Origin: Paenibacillus pasadenensis
GTDB taxonomy: Bacteria; Bacillota; Bacilli; Paenibacillales; Paenibacillaceae
Length of the DNA stretch: 64,000 nucleotides
Assembly (NCBI RefSeq): GCF_023715725.1
Contig: NZ_JAMBOT010000004.1
Coordinates: 1 to 64,000 of the forward strand
Direction: 5' to 3'
The notes below the pieces were generated by a model. That model ran no database searches. It was given only the letters and a program-made list of their open reading frames with translations, and was not told the DNA's origin. The translations under genes and the position numbers were made by a program. This document shows, piece after piece, positions 16,559 to 25,146 of this stretch. Every line of letters starts with the position of its first letter. Position 1 is the stretch's first letter.

Positions 16559-17369
16559 GGTATCTCCCCCTTTCCCAGGCCCATGCGGCGATTCCGCCAG
16601 CCGCGGCGATCCAGAGCAGGCAGACGCCCGCAAACAGCAGCGATCCAAACGGCTTCTGCATCACCTCTACCCATTGGTAGTACTCCGGTCCAAGAATGGA
16701 TCCGCCGCCCAGCTTCACAACGACGAACAGCCGCACGAGCTCCGCCGGGTTTAGGAACGTCAGCGCTACTAACGCCGGTTTGATCCATAAATAAGGCAGA
16801 AAGCCCAGAATGGCGATCAGCAGCGTCGGCCAGCCGATTACCGTGAAAAACCAGAACGCAACCGCATAAGTGAGCGCCTGCCAGCGGTTCGACGCAGCCG
16901 TGCCAATGAGCAGCGCAACCGCCAGATAGAGCAGCACCAGCAGCAGCGAAAACACAACAAACAGCCCCAGTGTTTTCAAATCAAACCCGTTTCCGACCGC
17001 TGCTCCCGCTACTCCGCTAACACCGTAAGCAAAACAAACGATTGCTGCCAGCACTAGCGTCAGCCCGATGTATTTGCCGGAGATGAAGGAAAGCGTGCGC
17101 AGCGGGTACGTCGAAATCAGCTGCCAGCTCCCCTCCTCCTTCTCCGCTGTCAGCGAGAAGCTGCCGATGAGCAGCGTCATGAGCGGAAGCAAATATAAAA
17201 TCAAATTCAGCATGGAGCCCGTCGTGCTCGTGTAGCCCGATCCCGAGCTCTGGGCTCCAATTAACAACAGCAGCAGCGTAAATACGGTAAACAGCGCAAG
17301 AAAAGAATACGACCACGGGTTGCGGAAGCCGAGCTTAATTTCTCTGCGCGCAATGTGGATTAGATTCAT
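16551..17369 (-). CDS. nosY: NosY-like ABC permease
   Basis: A 272-residue membrane protein with six hydrophobic helices and the ABC-2 type signature seen in NosY (ALTFLNPAELVRL before a long outer loop and a final helix). It starts 3 bp after the nosL stop and overlaps nosF. It is the membrane part of the NosDFY system and probably moves a sulfur or copper-related species across the membrane. The assignment rests on the neighbours as well as on sequence. Confidence 0.82.
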   Translation of the reverse strand: MNLIHIARREIKLGFRNPWSYSFLALFTVFTLLLLLIGAQSSGSGYTSTTGSMLNLILYLLPLMTLLIGSFSLTAEKEEGSWQLISTYPLRTLSFISGKYIGLTLVLAAIVCFAYGVSGVAGAAVGNGFDLKTLGLFVVFSLLLVLLYLAVALLIGTAASNRWQALTYAVAFWFFTVIGWPTLLIAILGFLPYLWIKPALVALTFLNPAELVRLFVVVKLGGGSILGPEYYQWVEVMQKPFGSLLFAGVCLLWIAAAGGIAAWAWERGRYRG

Positions 17370-17372
17370 CGG

Positions 17373-17969
17373 TTAGTGAGCACCGGAATTATCGGCGTTG
17401 GCTGCATTCATATTCATGTCCGCGCCGTCGTTCGTCCCCATGTCCATGTCATGCTCTGTAGTCGCGTGCCCTTCTTCATTAGCGTTGCCGCCCATATGCA
17501 TTTGCTCTTTATTTTGCGCCCAGCTGTGGGAAGCGAGCTGCTCCGCTGTCATCAGCTGGCCCTTGCCCTGTTCGCCTGCAAACGCCTCCGCGCCTGCTTT
17601 ATCCTTGAAGCTGTACACCCCATAAGCCATCGGCGATTTGAAATCCGCATCGTATACGTAATAAGCGTCCTTATAGGCAATCCAGGCCTTGTCATTGTAA
17701 TCCCGCACATATTGCGCGCTGATGATTGCATCCGTGTTTTTGCCCATCCATTCGTTCATGCAGCCAATATCGTCGAATTTAAACGTTTTGCCTTCCTTCG
17801 TCGTCAGCTGGACGGCAAACGCATCGTCTTTAACCGCCATGTTGCAAATCGCGCATTTATCAACCGACTCGTCAACCGCAGCCGGCTCATGAGCCGTTTT
17901 ACCGCAGCCGGCTACAATTAGCAGCGCTGTTAGCGCAAGCATCATTATTGCTGTCATTCTTTTTTTCAT
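17373..17969 (-). CDS. nosL: NosL-like copper chaperone lipoprotein
   Basis: A 198-residue lipoprotein (lipobox with Cys22) with the NosL copper motif CAICNM (Cys39, Cys42, Met44) and the family segment FDDIGCMNEWM. The C-terminal 45 residues form a Met/His-rich tail (HMGGN, HDMDMG, DMNMN), an unusual extension likely to bind extra copper. Its start overlaps the nosD stop. NosL delivers Cu(I) to apo-NosZ or related sites on the outer face of the membrane. Confidence 0.9.
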   Translation of the reverse strand: MKKRMTAIMMLALTALLIVAGCGKTAHEPAAVDESVDKCAICNMAVKDDAFAVQLTTKEGKTFKFDDIGCMNEWMGKNTDAIISAQYVRDYNDKAWIAYKDAYYVYDADFKSPMAYGVYSFKDKAGAEAFAGEQGKGQLMTAEQLASHSWAQNKEQMHMGGNANEEGHATTEHDMDMGTNDGADMNMNAANADNSGAH

Positions 17970-19369
17970 CTTCTTCTAACCCCCGTATACATAATAATCA
18001 AAGACGCTGCGAGCAGCGCTGCGCCAGCGGCCGCAGTTCCGGCGGCCGTTTTCTCTTCCGGGCGGACGCTTACCATATCGGCGGGCGGCTCCATGAGCGG
18101 AGCGCTATCCCGCGCCCACTGCTGCTGTCCTGATGCCAATAGGCTTTCAAGGAATTTCATTCCCGGCGACTGGAAGAAAAGCTGGTAAGCGGTATTGTCC
18201 TTTGTCAGCCGCTGAAACAGCGGGTTCATTAAATATGGCAGATCGCTCATCCCGTCGCCGTTTGGATCAAGTCCCTCAAAGGCGTCCCAATAATTGCGCA
18301 GCAGCTCGTTATTTCGGCTGCCGTCCGCCTGTGTCTCAATGACGTTTGAGATAAACCGGTTATTTTCCAGCCGGTTGTCCTCGGAATCCAGCAGCTGAAT
18401 GCCAACAAAATTATAGGAAACATCGTTGCGGCTCCATACATTGCCCTTGGATCTTTCGATATACAAGCCGACGCGGTTGCCGACAAGCTTGTTGTCCTCC
18501 ACCTTCGAGCTTTCCACCTGATAAAAGAGCATGCCTTGCGAGTTGACGTTTCCCTTTTGCAGCGCAAATGCATTGCCGGTCACTTCCGCGCCGGAGGCCA
18601 TCATGGCCATTATGCCCGTTACGTTGTAGGAGCCGGTATTGTCCGCAAGGACGGAATTCTTCGTGTACATGATGTGAATGCCGTACCGGGAATGGTCGAT
18701 CTGATTGCTTGTCACCTTATTCCCGTTGCTGCCCTCCAAATAAATCCCGTCAAACATGCTGCTCACCCGATTGTTCTCGATCCGGTTATGATGTGAGCGG
18801 TACAGGTCAATGCCGTTGCGGCGCTCGGATGCTCTGGCAGTGCGGCCGAGCATGGCGGCCGGCGGCTCGACGGAAGTATCGCGGATAATCGTCCCGTCGG
18901 ATTGCTGCAGCTTGATGCCGTAAGAGCGGGATACAACCTGAAGCCCCTCCAGCAGCACATTGTCCGCCGTAACCCGAACGGCCGCCTCTTCGCCCTGTAC
19001 TGCCTTTTCCACCGACAAACCGATCAGCTCCGCGCCGTTGGCCTTGACGTCAACAACCGGAACGTCCTTGCCGCTGCCGGTCAGCTTCGCGCCCTGCGCT
19101 TCGATCCGCAGCGGCTTGGCTACAACGACGGACTCCGCATACGTTCCCGGCGGCAGCTTGACGGTGGAGCCGGGAGGCGCCGCATCAATCAGCTTCTGCA
19201 CAGAGCCGGCTGCCGTTTCTGCCTCAGCTCCGGCTGCATGCCCCGGCGGAGCCGCTGCCAGTGCGGCTGCAGCGGCAAGCAGAAGCGCTCCGCAGCGCCG
19301 CTTCCAGGCCGGAGCGCAGGCAATTATATTCAACTTGCCGAAAAAAATACTCGCTCCCTCCCTTCCCAT
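17966..19369 (-). CDS. nosD: NosD-like right-handed beta-helix protein
   Basis: A 467-residue exported protein with a signal peptide (to about residue 48), then a right-handed parallel beta-helix built of repeats such as NRIENN, NKVTSN and NRLENN with the Asn ladder typical of NosD/CASH domains. A C-terminal membrane helix (about 445-463) is followed by basic residues. The C-terminal anchor is unlike soluble proteobacterial NosD but fits a Gram-positive cell envelope. It is the first gene of nosD-nosL-nosY-nosF-thioredoxin and is preceded by an AGTCATG-type promoter. Confidence 0.87.
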   Translation of the reverse strand: MGREGASIFFGKLNIIACAPAWKRRCGALLLAAAAALAAAPPGHAAGAEAETAAGSVQKLIDAAPPGSTVKLPPGTYAESVVVAKPLRIEAQGAKLTGSGKDVPVVDVKANGAELIGLSVEKAVQGEEAAVRVTADNVLLEGLQVVSRSYGIKLQQSDGTIIRDTSVEPPAAMLGRTARASERRNGIDLYRSHHNRIENNRVSSMFDGIYLEGSNGNKVTSNQIDHSRYGIHIMYTKNSVLADNTGSYNVTGIMAMMASGAEVTGNAFALQKGNVNSQGMLFYQVESSKVEDNKLVGNRVGLYIERSKGNVWSRNDVSYNFVGIQLLDSEDNRLENNRFISNVIETQADGSRNNELLRNYWDAFEGLDPNGDGMSDLPYLMNPLFQRLTKDNTAYQLFFQSPGMKFLESLLASGQQQWARDSAPLMEPPADMVSVRPEEKTAAGTAAAGAALLAASLIIMYTGVRRR

Positions 19370-19446
19370 TCGTCCGGCTGACCCTACGCTTCGTCAAATC
19401 CGGACAGTCATTGTAAACGATCATATTACCCGGGCCGCTCGGTCCT

Positions 19447-19492
19447 ATTCTCCCCCAATTGCAAGCAAGGGACATGACTCTTTAGGGCTATG
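19447..19492 (-). promoter_or_regulatory. Promoter with AGTCATG motif upstream of nosD
   Basis: On the minus strand CATAGCCCTAAAGAGTCATG (19492-19473) is followed after exactly 20 nt by GAGAAT (19452-19447), a fair -10 hexamer. nosD starts about 77 bp downstream. Motif and spacing match the sites at 8936 and 11130. Confidence 0.5.
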
Positions 19493-19522
19493 TCCTGTGT
19501 CGATTCGCTGAAATCTCCGCTC

Positions 19523-20872
19523 TCAGCCGTCCATCAGCTGCATGGACAAAATGGCTTTAGCTGACACGCCGGACGCATCCGACAGCTGGATTTCCAGCTT
19601 GGCCGTTTTGCGGCTCAGCTCCAGCACGATCGGCTCCAGCACCAGCTCCGCATCGATTGGCACCGGCCGCATGAAATAGGTCGTCATGCTCTCGACCATA
19701 TGGTCGCTGCGCCCGCTGTCGCGTACCATACGCCGCGCGGCCTGCAGCATGAGCGTCGTCAGCACCCCCTCGGACACCGTGCCCGGCGTGCCGGACATTT
19801 GCGCCGCGGCAACGCCGATATAACGAAATCCGCCGTTCTCGCGGCCCGCGAGCTTGAAGCCTGCGCCGATCAGCTCGTCGAACGTCTCGCCGGATTCACC
19901 CTGGCGGCCTGTAATCCGCATCGCCTCCAGCACCTCTTGGCGCGTAATGACGCCAAGCAAGCGGCGGTGGCGGTCAACAACCGGAAGCAGGTCGATGCCC
20001 TCCGCAGCCATCGTGTGAGCCGCAGCCGTAACCGTAATATTGGGCGCGGCCGTAATCGGATGGCGCGTCATCAGCCGCTCCACCGGCGTATCCGGCACGG
20101 AGCCGGCAGCATCCTTGGCGGTCATCATGCCGCTTACCCGTCCCCGCTCGTCCAGCACCGGAAAACGGAAGCTGCCCGTAAGACCGGCCAGACGGTGAAA
20201 GTCGGCTGCTGTGTCGCCTGGCTTGAGCACGTCGGCCGGACGGCCGAAGGTCATAATATCTTCAATTAATACAATTTTCTGTTTGATCAGCCGGTCGTAC
20301 ATGGCACGGTTAATCATCGACGCTACCGTAAACGTATCATGACGGGATACGATGATTGGCAGCCCCCGCGCGTCCGCAAGCTGCTTCGCTTGTTCGCTCG
20401 TATCAAAGCCCCCGGTAATAAGCACGCCTGCGCCATGCTCCAGGGCAATGCGGTGCGCCGCCTGCCGGTTGCCGACAATCAGCAAATTGTCTTCATTAAT
20501 ATAGCGAAGCATGGCGTCAAGCTCCATCGCTCCAATGACAAATTTATGCAGCGTGCGCCGCAGCCCGTCGGCTCCGCCAAGCAGCTGGCCCTCAACGATG
20601 TCGGCGACATCGCCGAACGTGAGCCCTTCCATGGAAACGCGCCGCGAGCGGTGCACGCGCACCGTGCCTATTCTTTTTTTGGTGGCGACAATTCCGAGCT
20701 CCTCGGCTTCCTTAATCGCCTTGTAGGCGGTTCCTTCGCTTACGTCCTGTTCGCGGGCGATGCCGCGTACGGAAATGCGTGTGCCCGGCTCCAGCGCTTC
20801 AATATGCCGGATCAGCTGTTCATGCTTGGTCATCGTTTCGAACGACGCCGGTGGTTTGGGGTCTTGTGGCAT
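19523..20872 (-). CDS. ytoI: YtoI-family DRTGG/CBS/hotdog-domain protein
   Basis: A 449-residue protein with an N-terminal winged-helix segment (ISVRGIAREQDVSEGTAYKAIKEAEELG), a DRTGG domain (about 85-195, with ITGGFDTS), two CBS domains (about 210-325) and a C-terminal thioesterase/hotdog domain (about 345-445). The architecture matches Bacillus YtoI, thought to be a regulatory protein sensing an adenine nucleotide. The ATG at 20872 is preferred because AAAGGCGGG lies upstream. In Bacillus it adjoins ytpI; here the accessory island lies between them. Confidence 0.83.
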   Translation of the reverse strand: MPQDPKPPASFETMTKHEQLIRHIEALEPGTRISVRGIAREQDVSEGTAYKAIKEAEELGIVATKKRIGTVRVHRSRRVSMEGLTFGDVADIVEGQLLGGADGLRRTLHKFVIGAMELDAMLRYINEDNLLIVGNRQAAHRIALEHGAGVLITGGFDTSEQAKQLADARGLPIIVSRHDTFTVASMINRAMYDRLIKQKIVLIEDIMTFGRPADVLKPGDTAADFHRLAGLTGSFRFPVLDERGRVSGMMTAKDAAGSVPDTPVERLMTRHPITAAPNITVTAAAHTMAAEGIDLLPVVDRHRRLLGVITRQEVLEAMRITGRQGESGETFDELIGAGFKLAGRENGGFRYIGVAAAQMSGTPGTVSEGVLTTLMLQAARRMVRDSGRSDHMVESMTTYFMRPVPIDAELVLEPIVLELSRKTAKLEIQLSDASGVSAKAILSMQLMDG

Positions 20873-21046
20873 AGCTGTCGGGATTCCCGCCTTTCCAGCG
20901 CCCTCGCGCTCTATTCCTCTAATTATATCCAATCCGGAATGCAAAGTCTTTCCGGCGGGACAAACAGCCGTATCGGATTCTATTGCTCCTTCATACGATA
21001 GTCATAGAGAGCGCTATTTTTAATGAGAGAAGGAGAATCAATTCCC

Positions 21047-21562
21047 ATGAATTATGAAGCGGAAAACAGCTCAGGAAAGCGTACGGGGGCCATTATTTTG
21101 GTGCTGTTCATTTTACTGGTTTCAGTCGAGAAGCTGACCTCCAATTCTTTCAATCTATTTAAATCATGTCCAAATCAGGGTAACGATTCCTCCGCTATTT
21201 TGGGCACAAGAGCCTTTCGATTGTTTAATCAGACCGCCAATCTGACGCTGCAGGATGTTACAGTAACAGGAAACGCGTCCTATTCAACCGCTCCCGTCTC
21301 GCCTGGAGCCGCTTCAACGTTCAACGTTGTATCAAAAGCCTTCTCTTCCACCAGTGCGGATGTCAGCTATAACGTGTATAGGTCCGGCGATTCAAACGAC
21401 GCCCTTGAATATGTCGGTAAACTCAGCTGCACGTTATTTTGCTCCAGCGTTATGGATGGAGCGTACTTTATGTATGTATCCACGTCGGCTCCTATAAGGA
21501 CAGCTTCTCAGCAAGCAAGATACCCGGACTATATAGCAAAATTATCTATTTACCCTGCTTAA
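21047..21562 (+). CDS. Hypothetical exported or membrane-anchored protein
   Basis: A 171-residue protein with a single hydrophobic helix near the N-terminus (about 16-30, GAIILVLFILLVSV) and a Ser/Thr/Asn-rich extracytoplasmic part with four Cys. GGAG lies 11 nt before the ATG at 21047. Base composition is more AT-rich than its neighbours, which may indicate recent transfer. It is transcribed alone between ytoI and a bidirectional terminator. I do not recognise the family. Confidence 0.6.
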   Translation: MNYEAENSSGKRTGAIILVLFILLVSVEKLTSNSFNLFKSCPNQGNDSSAILGTRAFRLFNQTANLTLQDVTVTGNASYSTAPVSPGAASTFNVVSKAFSSTSADVSYNVYRSGDSNDALEYVGKLSCTLFCSSVMDGAYFMYVSTSAPIRTASQQARYPDYIAKLSIYPA

Positions 21563-21582
21563 CTTTAAGCCCGGACGAATGC

Positions 21583-21638
21583 AAAAAGGATCATCCCTTG
21601 GAAGCCTGCACCTGCGGCCTCTGCGGATGATCCTTTTT
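21583..21638. terminator. Bidirectional terminator
   Basis: AAAAAGGATCATCC (21583-21596) / GGATGATCCTTTTT (21625-21638), a perfect 14-bp stem with A/T runs on both sides. It serves the hypothetical gene on the plus strand and the small membrane protein gene on the minus strand. Confidence 0.9.
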
Positions 21639-21653
21639 CCTGCCTGTGCTCTG

Positions 21654-21932
21654 CTACCTTAACCGCCCCGTTTGGCGGCGCTCCGTCCGTTTGGCGGATT
21701 GGTAAACCTGCTGCCTGCGAATAGCGGAGATCCGCCTGCGCTCCCGCTCTCTGTCCGTTAACAGCACGCGCAGATTCGCGGCAATGACGAGCAGCGCCAG
21801 CGCCGACCACAGTACGCCGAATACGGTCGCAGCCGTCCAGGCGCTGCTCAGCTCCAGCCTCGGCAGCGCATAAGCAAGCATTCCGAGCGCAGCGAGCAAA
21901 TACAAGCCATGCTTCCACTTTCCGCGTTTCAT
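21654..21932 (-). CDS. Small hypothetical membrane protein
   Basis: A 92-residue protein with two hydrophobic helices (about 9-25 and 33-55) and a strongly basic C-terminus rich in Arg (RERERRR onward). AGGGGAGG precedes the ATG. Function and family are not recognised. It is followed by a bidirectional terminator. Confidence 0.6.
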   Translation of the reverse strand: MKRGKWKHGLYLLAALGMLAYALPRLELSSAWTAATVFGVLWSALALLVIAANLRVLLTDRERERRRISAIRRQQVYQSAKRTERRQTGRLR

Positions 21933-22024
21933 ATCGTTCCCATTCCTCCCCTTGCCGGATGGCAGGCTTGCTTGTCTCCTTCATCCTATGCGGAGAATGG
22001 GACAAACATGCCGGGGAAGGAGCG

Positions 22025-22363
22025 TTAGGAGAGAAGCAGCGCAGACAAAGAATTGCCGATGATGCGGTTGACGTCCTCAACGACGACGGACAGCCGTTTC
22101 TCCGCTTCGAAATAACGCTGCACTAACGGATTCATGCTGAGCAGCTCATACAGCCGATTGAGATTTTCAAGCTCCTCGGCTGACGGCTCATCGCCGGACA
22201 TCATCCGCTGCTGCAAATCCACCTGCCGTTTCTGGAAATCAAACAACATCCGGCGGGCGTCGGGATCGGCATCCGCTGCTGCTCTTGCCGCCTGGACCGC
22301 CTTTGCCTCGTGGCTTTCCTCCAGAGCTTTGGCCAATTCGTAAGCTTTGTCATATACGTTCAT
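22025..22363 (-). CDS. yheA: UPF0342 / YlbF-family protein (YheA-like)
   Basis: A 112-residue, mainly helical protein without membrane segments. Residues 1-60 (MNVYDKAYELAKAL and DARRMLFDFQKRQ) match the YheA/YlbF family. YlbF relatives in Bacillus act with YmcA/YaaT in RNA maturation and development, but YheA itself has no known role. In Bacillus yheA lies next to yheC/yheD, and the same holds here because the YheC/D block begins about 190 bp away on the other strand. Confidence 0.8.
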   Translation of the reverse strand: MNVYDKAYELAKALEESHEAKAVQAARAAADADPDARRMLFDFQKRQVDLQQRMMSGDEPSAEELENLNRLYELLSMNPLVQRYFEAEKRLSVVVEDVNRIIGNSLSALLLS

Positions 22364-22454
22364 GGCTTCATCTCCCTTATTCTACTGTGCCCATCATATC
22401 ATCCGTCCGGCCGCGGAGCAAAAAAACGTCCCGTCCTTCTTGCGAAGCGCCCAG

Positions 22455-22482
22455 AACCTACGGGTAGATGTCCTCATATGAT
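22455..22482 (+). promoter_or_regulatory. Possible sporulation-type promoter for the YheC/D block
   Basis: AAC (22455-22457) and CATATGAT (22475-22482) are separated by 17 bp, resembling mother-cell sigma-K/E spacing. The first gene starts 66 bp further on. Pattern match only. Confidence 0.3.
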
Positions 22483-22548
22483 GAACTAATTCGTTACATT
22501 CACCCATCCCGCCTTGCTTTACCCTTCGCTCTGGAAGGAGATTCTGCC

Positions 22549-23913
22549 ATGCTGAAATCCAAAATCGCCGTCCAGGTTATCCAAGGAAACAGTGTAGCCG
22601 ACGACGCGATTGTACTGGGAAATGCTCACATCAAGCATCACAAAATTCCAGCCGGCTCTAGCGTTACGTTGAAGTTTGGCTCCTACCGCAGCTCGGTCCA
22701 GATCGTTTCCGGCGGGAAAATAGACTCGATGCGCATCAGCCCGGAACTGGCCCGCAGCTTAGGCATACCAGCGAGCGCGACGCTCCGTATCCGCTACAGC
22801 AGCAGCTCCCAGACGCTCTCGCTCGGGCCGCTTGTCGGGGTGCTGGTCAGCCGGGACTATCCGCTGCAGCCGGAACGGCCGTTTGGCTCCATTACGATGT
22901 TTTGCCAGGAGCTGGTCGACGCTTGTGCCATCCAGGGAGCGCATGTGTATTTTTTCACGCCCAATGAGGCTGGCGCCGGTCCCAGAATAGACGGCTGGAT
23001 TAAAGATGAAGGGGCCTGGCGCAAGGCTAGCATGCCGATTCCCGATGTCGTGAACAATCGTCTGACAGCGCGGAAGCAGGAAAATCAGCCCTCGGTTCAG
23101 CAGCTTTTTAAAGAATCTGGGTCCCGGTACGGAACAAAAGTGTTTAATGAGAAATTTCTCGATAAACATGAAGTATTCGACGCTCTTTCCAAGGACGGCT
23201 CGCTGATCAAGTATTTGCCGGAGTCGCGCCTGCTTCGTAGTTATGCCGACTTAAAGGCTCTGGCTATCCGCCACGTCACGGTGTTTCTGAAGCCGGTTCG
23301 CGGCAGCCTTGGCAAAGGCATCATTAAGGCCAGCCGGCTGGAGAGCGAAGGCATCGTCGCGACCTATACGGCAACAACCGGCGTCCGGCGGCAGGTGTAT
23401 CCCAGCCTGGAGAAATTCTATTCCTCACTCGGCGCAAAAATGAAAACGGTCCGCTATCAAATCCAGCAGGGGCTGACGCTGATCGAAATCGACAAACGGC
23501 CGGTGGACTTCCGTGCGCTTGTACAGCGGAACGGGTCCGGCGAATGGACCGTCACCTCAATCGTAGCCCGCACGGCTGGCAGCAACCATTTTGTATCCAA
23601 CCTGGCCCGGGGAGGCACGCTCAGCCGGGTGAATGAGGCGGTAGCCCGCAGCAATCTTCTTTCCAAGGCGGGCGCAAACGCCAAGCTGGAAAAAGCTTCG
23701 CTGGACATTGCCAAAGGAATCGAAGAGCGTATTCCTGCCCATTTCGGGGAGCTGGGAATTGATCTAGCGATGGATATTAGCGGAAAAGTGTGGCTGCTGG
23801 AGGTCAACTCCAAGCCGTCCAAAAACGATAATACACCGCTGAATGACAACAAAATCCGCCCTTCTGTGCGGAATATGATCCTGTACTCCCGCTTCCTCGC
23901 GGGATTCCAGTAA
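22549..23913 (+). CDS. YheC/YheD-family ATP-grasp protein, paralogue 1
   Basis: A 454-residue protein. Residues about 1-105 form a beta-rich N-terminal domain (KIAVQVIQGNS to LSLGPLVGVL). The rest is an ATP-grasp fold with FLKPVRGSLGKGI, YQIQQGLTLIEID, DFRALVQRN and the metal-binding end LAMDISGKVWLLEVNSKP. AAGGAG precedes the ATG at 22549. YheC/D proteins are endospore-associated in Bacillus; ATP-grasp enzymes typically ligate a carboxylate to an amine, but the substrate is unknown. First of five paralogues on this strand. Confidence 0.88.
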   Translation: MLKSKIAVQVIQGNSVADDAIVLGNAHIKHHKIPAGSSVTLKFGSYRSSVQIVSGGKIDSMRISPELARSLGIPASATLRIRYSSSSQTLSLGPLVGVLVSRDYPLQPERPFGSITMFCQELVDACAIQGAHVYFFTPNEAGAGPRIDGWIKDEGAWRKASMPIPDVVNNRLTARKQENQPSVQQLFKESGSRYGTKVFNEKFLDKHEVFDALSKDGSLIKYLPESRLLRSYADLKALAIRHVTVFLKPVRGSLGKGIIKASRLESEGIVATYTATTGVRRQVYPSLEKFYSSLGAKMKTVRYQIQQGLTLIEIDKRPVDFRALVQRNGSGEWTVTSIVARTAGSNHFVSNLARGGTLSRVNEAVARSNLLSKAGANAKLEKASLDIAKGIEERIPAHFGELGIDLAMDISGKVWLLEVNSKPSKNDNTPLNDNKIRPSVRNMILYSRFLAGFQ

Positions 23914-23953
23914 TTCCGCTCGTTGCGGCACAACGAATAAAGGAGGCGGCGGC

Positions 23954-25072
23954 ATGAAGGACTCGACGGGCTGCATCGGCGTATTAATTGGCGGTTCTGC
24001 GGAATCGGAAGGACGGCTGAAGCTGCCCGAGGAAGGATTTCTGGCCGCGCTGGCCCAGCGGGCAAAGGAGCTTCAGCTTCCTTTGTATGCCTTTGGGCCG
24101 GAAGACTTCAACCCGTCCTCCGGAATTCTTACCGGCTATGTCAGACATGGCTGCGGCTGGCGCAAACAGCCCGTTCCTCTGCCCAGCGTCGTTTACGACC
24201 GCTGCGGTCCGCAGCTGGGCGAAGCCGGACGCCGCAGCCGCTCCGAGCTGCTCCACCGCCTCCGCACGCTCCAGTCTCATGTGCTGCTGAACGGCTGGAT
24301 GCCGGGCAAAACCGCTCAATTTAAAGCGTTGCGGCGAAGCTGCCTTGCCCAGCTCGTTCCGCCAACGCTGCAGCTTCGCGGACCGGATACCGTCAAGGAA
24401 GCGGCTGGCCGCTGGGGCGCTGTTTTTCTCAAGCCGGACAGCGGCATGAAGGGCTGCGGCGTCATTGCCGCCGCCCCCGATAACGGCGGCTGGATAGTGC
24501 GCGGACGCGACAGGAACGGACGCATGCTGGGCAGCGTACTGCCCGATCTGGATTCCGCAGCCGAACAAATTGTGAAGCTTGTCGGCGGCAGCCGTTACAT
24601 CGTGCAGCCGCAGCTGCCGCTGAGCGATCGCCACGGCCGCCCCTTCGATATAAGAGCGCTCGTGCAGAAAGACGCGCGCGGACGCTGGCGTTTAACCGGC
24701 ACGGCGATGCGGCGCGGCAAGCCCGGCGGCATCGCCTCCAATCTTTACGGCGGCGGAGAGGCGCTTCCCGCCCGCGACGGCCTGGAGCTGCTGCTCGGGC
24801 GCGATGCCGCCGTACGCTGCGCGGACGAAATTGACCGGCTGGCTGTGCTGGCGGCGGATGCCGCAGAAGGCTCCTTCGGCCGGTTGGCTGAGCTGGGCCT
24901 CGACTTCGGCGTCGCCCCGGACGGCAGGCTCTGGCTGCTGGAGATGAACTCTCGGCCGGGCCGCGAATCGTTCGCTGCTTTTCCCGGAGATATTGCCCGT
25001 ACAGCCGTCGAGCGGCCTTTGCTCTATGCTCGGCTGTTAAGCCAGCGGCTAACCGAGGCGATCAGATCCTAA
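23954..25072 (+). CDS. YheC/YheD-family ATP-grasp protein, paralogue 2
   Basis: A 372-residue member lacking the long beta-rich N-terminal domain of paralogues 1 and 3; it starts directly with GCIGVLIGG. ATP-grasp motifs are FLKPDSGMKGCGV, YIVQPQLPL, DIRALVQKD and LDFGVAPDGRLWLLEMNSRP. It is the most GC-rich and divergent of the five (Cys in the glycine loop; Pro-Gln in place of Gln-Gln-Gly). AAAGGAGG lies 6 nt before the ATG. It follows paralogue 1 by 40 bp. Confidence 0.85.
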   Translation: MKDSTGCIGVLIGGSAESEGRLKLPEEGFLAALAQRAKELQLPLYAFGPEDFNPSSGILTGYVRHGCGWRKQPVPLPSVVYDRCGPQLGEAGRRSRSELLHRLRTLQSHVLLNGWMPGKTAQFKALRRSCLAQLVPPTLQLRGPDTVKEAAGRWGAVFLKPDSGMKGCGVIAAAPDNGGWIVRGRDRNGRMLGSVLPDLDSAAEQIVKLVGGSRYIVQPQLPLSDRHGRPFDIRALVQKDARGRWRLTGTAMRRGKPGGIASNLYGGGEALPARDGLELLLGRDAAVRCADEIDRLAVLAADAAEGSFGRLAELGLDFGVAPDGRLWLLEMNSRPGRESFAAFPGDIARTAVERPLLYARLLSQRLTEAIRS

Positions 25073-25080
25073 ATGACCCA

Positions 25081-25108
25081 TTGACATAAACGGCCCCATT
25101 CCTATAGA
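25081..25108 (+). promoter_or_regulatory. Possible sigma-A type promoter before paralogue 3
   Basis: TTGACA (25081-25086), 16 bp, TATAGA (25103-25108), 38 bp before the ATG. It suggests that the third gene can be transcribed separately from the first two. Confidence 0.4.
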
Positions 25109-25146
25109 TCGATCAACCAAGCGACAGAACGTTCAGGAGGTTCCTC

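Noticed and set aside
15566..16783. A 405-codon plus-strand frame across nosF and nosY
   Set aside because: The minus-strand genes have clear ABC motifs and operon overlaps; the opposite frame shows none.
20990..21015. Further AGTCAT word before the hypothetical gene at 21047
   Set aside because: The flanking bases do not match the motif and no -10 lies at the 20-nt distance.
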